DNA of 64,000 nucleotides. Origin: CAVQBC01 sp963848415 (lineage in GTDB: Bacteria; Actinomycetota; Thermoleophilia; Solirubrobacterales; Solirubrobacteraceae). The DNA is taken from the NCBI GenBank assembly GCA_963848415.1, contig CAWKDN010000002.1, forward strand, positions 567,877 to 631,876, written 5' to 3'. A program made the translations under genes and the position numbers. This document shows positions 41,543 through 51,872 of this stretch, in pieces; within the stretch, counting starts at the first letter, position 1; each line of letters begins with the position of its first letter. The notes beneath the pieces were generated by a model. It did no database searches. It saw only the letters and a program-made list of their open reading frames with translations, and had not been told where the DNA came from.

Positions 41543-41610
41543 CCCGAGCCGGTCTGGTTGGGTACCGGGGCGCGGAACCTTACCCGGAGGGGAAGAGGGG
41601 AGGCTGAGCC

Positions 41611-43288
41611 ATGTACCAGCAGGTCTATGACCCTGTCAGCGACTCGCTCGGCCTGAGCGCGATCTTCGCCGCGCTGCCGGTCCTCACGCTGTTCGTCCTG
41701 CTCGGCGGGCTCAAGCTCAAGGCGCACGTCGCCGCGGCCGCCTCGCTCGTCGGTCGCGTCCTGGTGCGCGATCATCGTCTACTCGATGCCGGTCGGCCAG
41801 GCGCTCGAACTCCGGCGCTCGCTGGGCGCCTGCTTCGGCCTGTTCCCGATCATGTGGATCGTCTGGAACGCGATCTGGATCTACAACATGACCGTCGCGA
41901 CCGGACACTTCGCGGTCCTGCGCCGCTCGTTCTCCTCGATCTCCAACGACCAGCGCATCCAGGCGGTCATCATCGCCTTCTGCTTCGGCGCCCTGCTGGA
42001 GGCGCTCGCCGGCTTCGGCACCCCGGTCGCCATCACCGCCGTGATGCTGATCGCGGTCGGCTTCACGCCGATGAAGGCCGCCTCCGTCGCGCTCGTGGCC
42101 AACACCGCCCCGGTCGCCTTCGGCGCGATCGCCATCCCGATCGTCACGCTGGCGGGGATCGTCGACATCCCGAAGGAGGACATCGGCGCGATGGTCGGCC
42201 GCCAGACGCCGATACTGGCGATCTTCGTCCCGCTGATGCTCGTCGGCATGGTCGACGGCATGCGCGGCGTGCGCGCGACGTGGCCCGCCGCCGTCGTCGG
42301 CGGCAGCGCCTTCGCGATCGCCCAGTTCGCCTGCTCGAACTACATCTCCGTGGAGCTGACCGACATCGTCGCGTCGCTGATCGGCGCCGGCGCGATCGTG
42401 CTGCTGCTGCGCGTCTGGCAGCCGAGCGACCCGCTGATCGGCGAGACGGGCGGCGAGGGCAAGCCGGCGATCGCCGGCGCGGCGGCCGACGACCCGGTGC
42501 ACGAGTCCGAGGTGCGCCGGCGCGACGACGACCATCGCGACTCCGGCCGCGACATCGCCGAGGCCTACGCGCCCTACCTGATCATCATCGCGATCTTCGC
42601 GCTCGCCCAGCTCGGGCCGATCAAGACGTTCCTGGAGAACGGGATCGTGGAGATCGACTGGCCGGGGCTGAACGTCACCAACGCCGACGGCGAGGAGATC
42701 TCGAGCACCACCTACAACTTCAACTCGGCTGCCGGCCGCCGGCACGCTGCTGCTGATCAGCGGCCTGATCACGATGGCCGTGCTGCGCGATCTCCCCCGG
42801 CCGGGCGCTGAGCGTCTACGGCGCCTCGCTGAACCAGCTCAAGTGGGCGACGCTGACCGTCGCGCTGGTGCTCTGCGCTGGCCTACGTGGTCAACCTCTC
42901 GGGCCAGTCGATCACGCTCGGCCTGTGGATCGCGGGCGTCGGCGGCCTGCTCGGCGTTCTTCTCGCCGATCATCGGCTGGCTCGGCGTCGCCATCACCGG
43001 CTCTGACACCTCGTCGAACTCGCTGTTCGGCGTGCTGCAGGTCGAGGCCGCGCGCGAGGCGGGCATCAGCCCGACGCTGCTCGCGGGCGCCCAGACTCCT
43101 CCGGCGGCGTGCTCGGGAAGATGGTCTCGCCCCAGAACCTGGCGATCGGCGCGGCCGCGGTCGGCCTGGCCGGTCAGGAAGGCGACCTGTTCCGCAAGGT
43201 CCTCGGCTGGAGCTTGCTGCTGCTCCTGCTGATGTGCATCCTGGTCTACCTGCAGTCGACATCGATCCTGGGATGGATGGTCGTATGA
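41611..43288 (+). pseudogene. lctP: L-lactate permease, multiple frameshifts
   Basis: Starts MYQQVYDPVSDSLGLSAIFA, the usual LctP opening. The long middle part (41771-42730) is clean: FCFGALLEALAGFGTPVAIT, KAASVALVANTAPVAFGAI and further helices. Extra bases near 41766, 42735, 42798, 42880, 42953 and 43097 break the rest. In the right frames the conserved end is visible: AFFSPIIGWLGVAITGSDTS, SGGVLGKMVSPQNLAIGAAA. All breaks are +1. The stop overlaps the glcD ATG (ATGA), so it heads an operon lctP-glcDEF. Confidence 0.9.
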
Positions 43289-44730
43289 ACGCGCTGATCG
43301 AGGAGTTCAAGGCCGCGGTCGGGGAGCAGTGGGTCTACACCCAGCCCGACGAGCTGCGGACCTACGAGTCCGACGGGCTGCTGCAGTACACGGCGCAGCC
43401 CGTCGCCGCCGTCCTGCCGGCCGACGCGGCCGAGGTCCAGGCGGTCGTGAAGGCGTGCGCGGTCGCGGGCGTGCCGTGGGTCGCGCGCGGCGCGGGCTCC
43501 GGGCTCTCGGGCGGCGCCCTGCCGATCAAGGAGGGCGTGCTGATCGTCCTCTCGCGCATGAAGCGCGTGCTCGAGCTCGACCTCGACAACGGGCGCATCT
43601 GCGTCGAGCCGGGCGTCACCAACGCGGCGGTGTCGGCCGCGGTCGGGCCGGAGTTCTTCTATCCCCCGGACCCCTCGAGCCAGATCGTCTGCTCGATCGG
43701 CGGCAACGTTGCCGAGAACTCCGGCGGCGCGCACTGCTTCAAGTACGGCTTCACCACCAACTACGTCTGCGGGCTGGAGCTCGTGCTCGCCGACGGCGAG
43801 ATGATCGAGGTCGGCGGCCGCGAGCCCGACGCGCCCGGCTACGACCTGCTGGGCGCCTTCGTCGGCTCGGAGGGCACGCTCGGGGTGGCCACGAAGGTGT
43901 GGCTGAAGGTGGTGCCCTCGCCCGAGACGGTCAAGACGCTCGTGGCCTTCTTCGACTCCACGCGCGAGGCCGGCGAGGTCGTCTCTGAGATCGTCTCGGC
44001 CGGCGTCGTGCCGGGCGCGATCGAGATGATGGACGAGCTGGCGATCCAGGCGTCGGAGGAGATGGCCCACGCCGGCTACCCGGTCGGGCGCGGCGCGGCG
44101 CTGCTGGTCGAGCTCGACGGCGCCGAGGAGGAGTGCGAGGCGCGCTTCGACGAGGTGGTCGCGATCTGCGAGCGCTGCGGCTCTGACGACGTGCGAGTGG
44201 CCAAGGACGAGACCGAGCGCCAGCTGTTCTGGAAGACGCGCAAGGCGGCCTTTCCGGCGATGGGGCGGATCGCGCCCAACTACTTCGTCCAGGACGGCGT
44301 GATCCCGCGCACCAAGCTGCCCGACGTGCTCGAGCGCATCGACGCGCTCGCCGCGGAGTACGACATGCAGGTGGCCAACGTCTTCCACGCCGGCGACGGC
44401 AACCTGCACCCGCTGGTCTGCTACGACGGCGCCGTCGAGGGCGAGGCGGAGAAGGCGGAGGAGCTCTCGGGGCTGATCCTCGACGCCTGCCTGGAGGTCG
44501 GCGGCTCGCTGACCGGCGAGCACGGCATCGGCGTGGACAAGAAGAAGCACATGCCCAAGATGTTCTCCGAGCCCGACCTCGACGCCTTCCAGCGCCTGCG
44601 CTGCGCGTTCGACCCGGCCGGCCTGGCCAACCCGGGCAAGGTCATGCCGACGCCGCGACTGTGCGGCGAGGTGCCGGGGCCCTACCGGCAGCACCCGCTC
44701 GAGGTGGCGGGGCTGGCCGAGCGGTTCTGA
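43285..44730 (+). CDS. glcD: Glycolate/D-lactate oxidase, FAD subunit
   Basis: 481 residues. PCMH-type FAD domain: WVARGAGSGLSGGALPIKEG, PDPSSQIVCSIGGNVAENSG and GSEGTLGVATKVWLKV. The FAD-oxidase C-domain ends with FHAGDGNLHPLVCYD and TGEHGIGVDKKKHMPKMF. It oxidises glycolate or D-lactate. Intact, unlike lctP just upstream, and coupled with it (ATGA) and with glcE (1 nt overlap). Confidence 0.95.
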   Translation: MNALIEEFKAAVGEQWVYTQPDELRTYESDGLLQYTAQPVAAVLPADAAEVQAVVKACAVAGVPWVARGAGSGLSGGALPIKEGVLIVLSRMKRVLELDLDNGRICVEPGVTNAAVSAAVGPEFFYPPDPSSQIVCSIGGNVAENSGGAHCFKYGFTTNYVCGLELVLADGEMIEVGGREPDAPGYDLLGAFVGSEGTLGVATKVWLKVVPSPETVKTLVAFFDSTREAGEVVSEIVSAGVVPGAIEMMDELAIQASEEMAHAGYPVGRGAALLVELDGAEEECEARFDEVVAICERCGSDDVRVAKDETERQLFWKTRKAAFPAMGRIAPNYFVQDGVIPRTKLPDVLERIDALAAEYDMQVANVFHAGDGNLHPLVCYDGAVEGEAEKAEELSGLILDACLEVGGSLTGEHGIGVDKKKHMPKMFSEPDLDAFQRLRCAFDPAGLANPGKVMPTPRLCGEVPGPYRQHPLEVAGLAERF

Positions 44731-45908
44731 TGGCGTCCACGGCGTCGCCCGTCACCGAGCGCCCGGAGTCGCCCGAGGAGGCCGCCGAGCTGCTGCGCGG
44801 GCTGGGCGACGAGCGCCGCACGGTCCGCCCGCGCGGCGGCGGCACGAAGCTGGGCTGGGGCGCGCCGGCCGAGCCGGCGGCGGTCGAGCTCGAGACCGCA
44901 GGCCTGAGCCGCGTCGTCGAGCACAACGAGGGCGACCTCACCGCGATCGTCGAGGCCGGCCTCCCGCTCGCCGAGGCGCAGTCGCTCTTCAACGACAGCG
45001 GGCAGATGCTGGCGCTCGACCCGCCGCTCGGCGCGAGCGACGCGGCGACCGTGGGCGGGATGCTGGCGGCGGCGGACTCCGGCCCGCTGCGCCATCGCTA
45101 CGGCGGCGTGCGCGACCTCGTGGTGGGCATCACCGTCGCGCTGTCGGACGGCACGCTGGCGCGCGCGGGCGGCAAGGTCATCAAGAACGTCGCCGGCTAT
45201 GACCTCGGCAAGCTCTTCACCGGCTCGCAGGGCACGCTCGGGCTCGTGACGACCGTCGCCGTCCGGCTGCATCCGCAGACGGACGGCACCGCGACGGCGC
45301 ACGGGACCACCGACGACCCGGCGCGCCTCGGTGCGGCCGCCCTCGCGCTCGCCCGCCAGCCACTCGAGGCGGATTCGCTGGACGTGCGGTGGTCCGGCGG
45401 GTCGGGTCAGGTCCTGGTCCGCTTCGGCGGCGCGGCCGCCGAGCGCCAGGCCGCCGCGGTGCAGGAGCGCCTGCACGACGCCGGCCTCGAGGAGGTCGGC
45501 TCGACGCCCCAGGACGAGGAGCTGTGGGCCGCCCAGCGCGCCGGCCAGCGCGCCGACGCGGCCGCCGGCGCTGCGGTGGTGAAGGTCTCCGGGCGCCCGA
45601 CCGACCTGCCCGCCGCCGTGCGCGCGGTCGACGCGGCGGGCGGCGCGCTCGTCGCGCGAGCTTCGCTCGGGCTGATGTGGATCCGGTTCGCCGGAGGCGA
45701 CGACGTCGCGGAGCGGATCACGGCGGTGCGCACGGCGCTCGCTCCGCGCGCGTGCGTGATGCTCGACGCGCCAGACCCGGTCCGCTCGGCGGTGCCCGAC
45801 GCGTGGGGCGCGGTCGACGCGGGCACGCTGGCGGTGATGAAGCGGATCAAAGAGCGCTTCGACCCGGCGCGGATCTTCCGCCCGGGCGCCTTCGTAGGGG
45901 GAATCTGA
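44730..45908 (+). CDS. glcE: Glycolate oxidase, FAD-binding subunit
   Basis: 392 residues, a shorter PCMH flavoprotein: VRPRGGGTKLGWGAPAEPAA, TVGGMLAAADSGPLRHRYGG, GGKVIKNVAGYDLGKLFTGS and SQGTLGLVTTVAVRLHPQTD are the GlcE pattern. It ends RIKERFDPARIFRPGAFVGG. It works with GlcD and GlcF in a membrane-associated oxidase. One-base overlaps with both neighbours. Confidence 0.94.
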   Translation: MASTASPVTERPESPEEAAELLRGLGDERRTVRPRGGGTKLGWGAPAEPAAVELETAGLSRVVEHNEGDLTAIVEAGLPLAEAQSLFNDSGQMLALDPPLGASDAATVGGMLAAADSGPLRHRYGGVRDLVVGITVALSDGTLARAGGKVIKNVAGYDLGKLFTGSQGTLGLVTTVAVRLHPQTDGTATAHGTTDDPARLGAAALALARQPLEADSLDVRWSGGSGQVLVRFGGAAAERQAAAVQERLHDAGLEEVGSTPQDEELWAAQRAGQRADAAAGAAVVKVSGRPTDLPAAVRAVDAAGGALVARASLGLMWIRFAGGDDVAERITAVRTALAPRACVMLDAPDPVRSAVPDAWGAVDAGTLAVMKRIKERFDPARIFRPGAFVGGI

Positions 45909-47215
45909 TGAGCTCGCTCGACCTCACCGAGGTGGCCGCCGGCCGCGCCTGGGACGACCATCGCCCGCCGGACCCGGAGTTGATCCGCGACTGCGTGCAC
46001 TGCGGCTTCTGCCTGCCGACCTGCCCGAGCTACGTCGTCTTCGACGACGAGGCCGACTCGCCGCGCGGGCGGATCGTGCTGATGCGCGTCGGGCACGAGC
46101 CTGGCTCGGAGGTCTCGCCGGAGATGGCGACGCACTTCGACCGCTGCCTGGGCTGCATGGCGTGCGTGACCGCCTGCCCGTCGGGCGTCCAGTACGACAA
46201 GCTGATCGAGCAGACGCGGCCGCAGATCGAGCGCCACCGCGACCGGCCGCTGGCCGAGCGCGCCTGGCGGCGGACGATCTTCGAGCTCTTCACCCATCCC
46301 GGCCGCCTGCGCGCGCTGGCGCCCGGGCTGGCGCTGCAGGAGCGCCTGGGCATCAACCGCCGCCTCGCCGCCTCACCGCTGGCCGATCGCCTGCCGCAGG
46401 TCAAGGCTCTGCTGTCGCTGGCGCCGAGCGTGCCGGTGCGCGCCGCGGTCCGGCAGCTGCCCGAGGTGGTGCGCGCCCACGGGGCCTCGCGCGGGCGCGT
46501 GGGCCTGATGCAGGGCTGCGTCCAGCGGGTGTTCTTCGGCGACGTCAACGCCGCGACCGTCCGGGTGCTGTCCGCCGAGGGCTATGAGGTCCACTCCCCC
46601 CGGCTCCCCCGCTGCTGCGGCGCCCTGCAGCTGCACTCGGGCCTGGAGGCAGAATCGCTCGACCTCGTCAAGGCGACGATCGAGGCCTACGAGGGCTTCG
46701 ACCACGTCGCGGTCAACGTCGCCGGCTGCGGGTCGGCGATGAAGGACTACGGCCACCTGCTCTCCGACGACCCGCAGTGGGCGCAGCGCGCCGCCGACTT
46801 CTCGGAGCGGGTGCGCGACGTCTCCGAGCTGCTGGCCGGCGAGGAGCCGCGCGTGCCGCGCCATCCCGTCGAGCTGAAGGTCGCCTACCACGACGCCTGT
46901 CACCTCGCCCACGCCCAGGGGGTGCGCGAGCCGCCGCGCGAGCTGCTGGGCCAGATCCCCGGCCTCGAGGTCGTCGAGCCCGCCGAGTGGGAGCTGTGCT
47001 GCGGCTCGGCGGGCATCTACAACCTCACCCAGCCCGACGCCGCCGGCAAGCTCGGCGCCCGCAAGGCCGCGAACCTGGAGGCCACCGGCGCGCAGGCGAT
47101 CGCCGCCGGCAACCCCGGCTGCCTGCTGCAGATCGCGGCCCACCTCGAGCGGCCGCTGCCGCTTTATCACCCGATGTCGCTGCTGGACGCGTCGATCCGC
47201 GGGGTGGCGCCGTAG
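45908..47215 (+). CDS. glcF: Glycolate oxidase, iron-sulfur subunit
   Basis: 435 residues. Two 4Fe-4S motifs (CVHCGFCLPTCPSY near 32 and CLGCMACVTACPSG near 83) and two CCG domains (PRLPRCCGALQLHSG and WELCCGSAGIYNLTQ). It passes electrons from GlcDE towards the quinone pool, which here is menaquinone made by the genes at 8-20 kb. Last gene of the unit; a large inverted repeat follows its stop. Confidence 0.95.
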   Translation: MSSLDLTEVAAGRAWDDHRPPDPELIRDCVHCGFCLPTCPSYVVFDDEADSPRGRIVLMRVGHEPGSEVSPEMATHFDRCLGCMACVTACPSGVQYDKLIEQTRPQIERHRDRPLAERAWRRTIFELFTHPGRLRALAPGLALQERLGINRRLAASPLADRLPQVKALLSLAPSVPVRAAVRQLPEVVRAHGASRGRVGLMQGCVQRVFFGDVNAATVRVLSAEGYEVHSPRLPRCCGALQLHSGLEAESLDLVKATIEAYEGFDHVAVNVAGCGSAMKDYGHLLSDDPQWAQRAADFSERVRDVSELLAGEEPRVPRHPVELKVAYHDACHLAHAQGVREPPRELLGQIPGLEVVEPAEWELCCGSAGIYNLTQPDAAGKLGARKAANLEATGAQAIAAGNPGCLLQIAAHLERPLPLYHPMSLLDASIRGVAP

Positions 47216-47223
47216 GGCTCGAC

Positions 47224-47401
47224 GTCAACCCCGCTGGTAAGGGTCGGGGCCAACCGGCATTTCTTCAGCACTCCGGCTCTGGCGGTCTCGATGCTGCAGT
47301 TACGCCGCTCAGACCGGCTTGAGTGCAGCACCGGCGTCGTTCAGCGGCCGATGCTGAAGAAATGCCGGTTCCGAACCCCCACCCTTACCAGCGGGGTTGA
47401 C
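47224..47401. repeat. 178 nt nested inverted repeat with family 1 element, copy A
   Basis: Outer 21 bp perfect arms at 47224-47244 and 47381-47401 (core CAACCCCGCTGGTAAGGG). Inner 19 bp perfect arms AACCGGCATTTCTTCAGCA (47252-47270) and its complement (47352-47370), with 81 nt between. The centre contains a further small dyad, TGCTGCA...TGCAGCA around CTCAGACCGGCTTGAG. Copy B at 8211-8328 shares the inner arms, spacing and core but not the outer arms. It follows glcF, and its right outer arm contains the stop of the small leftward ORF 47385-47678. Confidence 0.85.
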
Positions 47402-47678
47402 CTTCGGCCCGCCGATCCCACGCCGCGGTGAACACCACCCAGCCCACGGCCGCCACAAAGACCGAGGCCGCCACTGGCGGCCGCCGCGCGACCTGCCACA
47501 GGAGGACGGCGTGCACCGCGTAGAGCACGTGGGCGGCGCCCGGCAGCGGCGCGTCGCGGGCCGGCACCTCGAGCGGCCACCACAGCCACGGCACCGCGAT
47601 GTTCATCGCGTCGGTGACCGCGTTCGCGGGGCGGTCGAGCGCGGCGGGAGCCAGGGTGATCGCGATCCGGCCGGGCAT
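47385..47678 (-). CDS. Small hypothetical membrane protein, 97 residues
   Basis: Three hydrophobic segments (MNIAVPWLWWPLEV, GAAHVLYAVHAVLLWQVARR, VAASVFVAAVGWVVFTAAW). Begins MPGRIAITLAPAALDRPANA. Its stop codon lies inside the right arm of the inverted repeat, so the repeat either trimmed or supplies its end. Divergent from malate synthase. Family not recognised. Confidence 0.55.
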   Translation of the reverse strand: MPGRIAITLAPAALDRPANAVTDAMNIAVPWLWWPLEVPARDAPLPGAAHVLYAVHAVLLWQVARRPPVAASVFVAAVGWVVFTAAWDRRAEGQPRW

Positions 47679-47737
47679 CGCCGCAGTGTGACCGACCGGG
47701 TTTGCCGCGACGCGACGCGTGGGAAGGGGCCGGAGTG

Positions 47738-49330
<1,593 letters not shown>

Positions 49331-49379
49331 CGGATCGCCCAGGCCGGAGCGGCCGGGCGCCCCTACAATCTGGCGACCC

Positions 49380-50804
49380 ATGGGCGAGCTTGGAGCCTTC
49401 TTGCGCGTGGGGCGCCTGCCCACGCCGCAGCGCGACCCCGCGAAGCGCACCGCCGACTACGACGAGATCTACCAGGTGCTGGGCGCCGAGCAGGCCGCCG
49501 AGGAGGGCGCGCGCTGCATGGACTGCGGCGTCCCCTTCTGCCACAACGGCTGCCCGCTGGGCAACCTGATCCCGGACTGGAACGACCTCGTCTACCGCGG
49601 CCGCTGGCGCGAGGCGCTCGACGCCCTGCACGCCACCAGCGACTTCCCGGAGCTGACCGCGCGCATCTGCCCGGCGCCGTGCGAGTCGGCGTGCGTCCTG
49701 GCGATCAACGACGACCCGGTCGGGATCAAGAACGTCGAGTTCGCGATCATCGACCGCGGCTGGCAGGAGGGCTGGATAACCCCCCACCCGCCCGAGGAGC
49801 GCACCGGCCGCACGGTCGGGGTGATCGGCGCCGGGCCGGCCGGGCTCGTGGCGGCGACCCGCCTCAACCAGGCCGGGCACTCCGTGGTCGTCTACGAGCG
49901 CGACGAGGGCCTCGGCGGCCTCGTGCGCTTCGGCGTGCCGGACTTCAAGCTGGCCAAGGACGTCATCGACCAGCGCTGCGCGATCTTCGAGGCCGAGGGC
50001 GTCGAGTTCCGCTGCAACGTCGACGTGGGACGCGACATCGACGCCGAGGAGCTGTGCGCCCGCCACGACGCGCTGGTGGTGGCGATCGGCTCGCGCGTGC
50101 ACCGGCCGCTGCCGATCGACGGCATGGAGCTGCGCGGCGTGCGCTACGCGATGGACTACCTCTACGCCCGCAACCGCTGGGTCGCCCGGGGCGGCTCGCC
50201 CGCGCCCGAGGATGACCCCGAGCTGACCGCCGCGGGCAAGCACGTCGTGGTCATCGGCGGCGGCGACACGGCGATGGACTGCGCGGCCAACGCGCACCGC
50301 GAAGGCGCCGCGAGCGTGACGCTGCTGGACACCTATCCGGAGGTCACCTCCCCGCACCACCGCGACTACGCGCCGTGGCCGGAGGCGCCGCGGCGCCTGC
50401 AGCACACCTACGCCATGGACGAGGGCGGCGAGCGCCAGTGGACGCGCACCGCCACCGAGCTGTTGGGCGAGAACGGCCAGGTGGCCGGCCTGCGCGGCGC
50501 CGAGGTCGGCCCGCGCCCGGACTACGCGCCGGTGCCCGGCACCGAGTTCGAGCTGCCCGCCGACCTCGTGCTGGTGGCGATCGGCTTCAGCGGGCCGGAG
50601 CGCAACGGGGTGATCGAGCCGCTCGGCCTCGAGCTCGACCGCCGCGGGAACATCGCCGCGCCGCGCTTCGAGTCCTCGCGCACCGGCGTCTTCGCCGCCG
50701 GCGACGCGCGCTTCGGCCAGTCGCTGATCGTCACCGCGATGGCCGAGGGCCGCAAGGTCGCGCGCATGGTCGAGCGCCATCTGGCGTCGGTCTCGGTCGC
50801 GTAG
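49380..50804 (+). CDS. gltD: Glutamate synthase small subunit (or GltD-like oxidoreductase)
   Basis: 474 residues. The N-terminal Fe-S domain has CMDCGVPFCHNGCPLGN and CPAPCESACVLAIN. The FAD Rossmann motif VGVIGAGPAGLVAATRLNQA is near residue 145, the NADPH motif VVVIGGGDTAMDCAANAHRE near 290, and the closing FAD motif GVFAAGDARFGQSLIVTAMA. Full length for GltD. The large subunit GltB is not in the window, so it may act with a distant GltB or as a stand-alone NADPH oxidoreductase. It follows aceB by 49 nt. Confidence 0.92.
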   Translation: MGELGAFLRVGRLPTPQRDPAKRTADYDEIYQVLGAEQAAEEGARCMDCGVPFCHNGCPLGNLIPDWNDLVYRGRWREALDALHATSDFPELTARICPAPCESACVLAINDDPVGIKNVEFAIIDRGWQEGWITPHPPEERTGRTVGVIGAGPAGLVAATRLNQAGHSVVVYERDEGLGGLVRFGVPDFKLAKDVIDQRCAIFEAEGVEFRCNVDVGRDIDAEELCARHDALVVAIGSRVHRPLPIDGMELRGVRYAMDYLYARNRWVARGGSPAPEDDPELTAAGKHVVVIGGGDTAMDCAANAHREGAASVTLLDTYPEVTSPHHRDYAPWPEAPRRLQHTYAMDEGGERQWTRTATELLGENGQVAGLRGAEVGPRPDYAPVPGTEFELPADLVLVAIGFSGPERNGVIEPLGLELDRRGNIAAPRFESSRTGVFAAGDARFGQSLIVTAMAEGRKVARMVERHLASVSVA

Positions 50805-50813
50805 GTTCAGCGG

Positions 50814-50843
50814 TTGACAGGGCGCGGCTTGTCAAGCTAGCTT
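50814..50843 (+). promoter_or_regulatory. Probable promoter of the XRE gene
   Basis: A perfect -35 box TTGACA at 50814-50819 is followed at 18 nt by TAGCTT (50838-50843), a weak -10. The -10 lies inside the 22 bp palindrome, so a repressor bound there would block transcription. Confidence 0.5.
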
Positions 50844-50849
50844 GACAAG
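50828..50849. promoter_or_regulatory. 22 bp perfect palindrome, probable XRE operator
   Basis: Half-site CTTGTCAAGCT followed by its exact complement, with no spacer, 4 nt before the XRE start codon and covering the putative -10. Strong candidate for an autoregulatory operator; it is also conspicuously AT-richer than its surroundings. Confidence 0.75.
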
Positions 50850-50853
50850 TCCG

Positions 50854-51054
50854 ATGCAGAACGAGGTCCGGGGCTTGCGCACCGCAGAAGGGCTCTCCCA
50901 GCAACAGCTCGCCGACGCCATGGACGTCTCCCGCCAGACGATCAACTCGATCGAGAAGGAGCGCTACACGCCCTCCCTGCCGCTGGCGATGGCCCTCGCG
51001 CGCTACTTCGGACGAACGGTCGAGGACGTCTTCCATGCCAACGACGCGCACTGA
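50854..51054 (+). CDS. Small XRE-family HTH regulator
   Basis: 66 residues, essentially only a Cro/C1-type helix-turn-helix: LRTAEGLSQQQLADAMDVSR then QTINSIEKERYTPSLPLAMA. It resembles the YozG/YgzD-type single-domain regulators paired with a membrane protein. Start at ATG 50854; the TTG at 50842 lies inside the operator. Its end overlaps the downstream membrane gene by 20 nt. Confidence 0.93.
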   Translation: MQNEVRGLRTAEGLSQQQLADAMDVSRQTINSIEKERYTPSLPLAMALARYFGRTVEDVFHANDAH

Positions 51055-51445
51055 CCGACCGCAGCCGTTCTGGCGGCGGCGCTGGTACATGCCGGCGTTC
51101 TGCCTGTTCCTCGGCGCGCTGATGTTCGCCGCGCTGACGATCGGCGGCGACCTCGGCAGCGGGCTGACCAGCCTCGCGATCATGGCCGCGCTCGGGGCGG
51201 TCTTCCTCTTCGGCGGGCGCAGCGAGACGCTCAGCGGCCTCGGCGGCCCGGGCCGCGACGAGCGCTGGGCGATGATCGACCTGCGCGCGACGGCCTACAC
51301 CGGCCTCGTGCTGGTCGTCGTGATCATCGGGGCCTTCTGCGTCGAGGTGGCCCGCGGCGAGGACGGCAGCCCGTGGTCGCTGCTCGGCGCGGTCGGCGGG
51401 GTCGCCTACGTCGTCTTCGTGGCGATCCTGCGCTTCAGGACGTGA
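51035..51445 (+). CDS. Four-helix membrane protein paired with XRE regulator
   Basis: 136 residues, four hydrophobic segments (YMPAFCLFLGALMFAALTIG, LTSLAIMAALGAVFLFGG, TGLVLVVVIIGAFCVEVAR, LGAVGGVAYVVFVAILRF). A conserved-looking loop is GPGRDERWAMIDLRATAYTG. Such XRE/membrane pairs are common in actinobacteria and bacilli; the membrane partner may sense an envelope signal. Overlaps the SRPBCC gene by 11 nt (convergent). Confidence 0.85.
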   Translation: MPTTRTDRPQPFWRRRWYMPAFCLFLGALMFAALTIGGDLGSGLTSLAIMAALGAVFLFGGRSETLSGLGGPGRDERWAMIDLRATAYTGLVLVVVIIGAFCVEVARGEDGSPWSLLGAVGGVAYVVFVAILRFRT

Positions 51446-51869
51446 GCTGCGCGCGCAGCGCCGCGAGGTCCTTGGTGATCTTGGCCTTGAGGTAGGGCTC
51501 GACGATCGGAGCGAGCAGGCGGGCCGAGAAGGAGCCGAAGCCGGCGTCCAGGGTCTGGGTCAGGCGCGTCTCGCCGGCCTGTTCCCGCAGGGCGTAGGTC
51601 GTCACCACGTCGAAGCCGTGCTCGGAGAAGCGGCTCTCGGCGCCGGCCGGCGGCTCGAAGCGGGTGATCTCGAGCTCGACCGTGATCCGCCGGCCGCTGA
51701 TCGCGAGCGTCTGGCGGAAGCGGGCGCCGGCGGCCAGCGGCCCGTCGCCGACCCGCTCGTAGCTCTCCAGCGCCGTGGTCCAGCGCGGCACCTTGTCGGC
51801 GTCGAACAGCCACGGGAAGATCTCGATCGCCGGGCGCGCGATCGTGACGCTCTCCTCGAAGCGCGGCAC
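51435..51869 (-). CDS. SRPBCC-family protein
   Basis: 144 residues. Begins MPRFEESVTIARPAIEIFPW then LFDADKVPRWTTALESYERV, the polyketide cyclase/START-like opening; ends in the long C-terminal helix AKITKDLAALRAQL. Hydrophobic ligand unknown. Three nt after the cysE stop in the same direction, so it may belong to the sulfur transcript. Confidence 0.88.
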   Translation of the reverse strand: MPRFEESVTIARPAIEIFPWLFDADKVPRWTTALESYERVGDGPLAAGARFRQTLAISGRRITVELEITRFEPPAGAESRFSEHGFDVVTTYALREQAGETRLTQTLDAGFGSFSARLLAPIVEPYLKAKITKDLAALRAQLTS

Positions 51870-51872
51870 CGC

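Noticed and set aside
41543..41610. LldR/GntR-type operator between lutA and lctP
   Set aside because: Only a loose GGGTA...TACCC pairing and a GGTACC core are visible; no clear TGGT-N-ACCA dyad and no regulator gene nearby.
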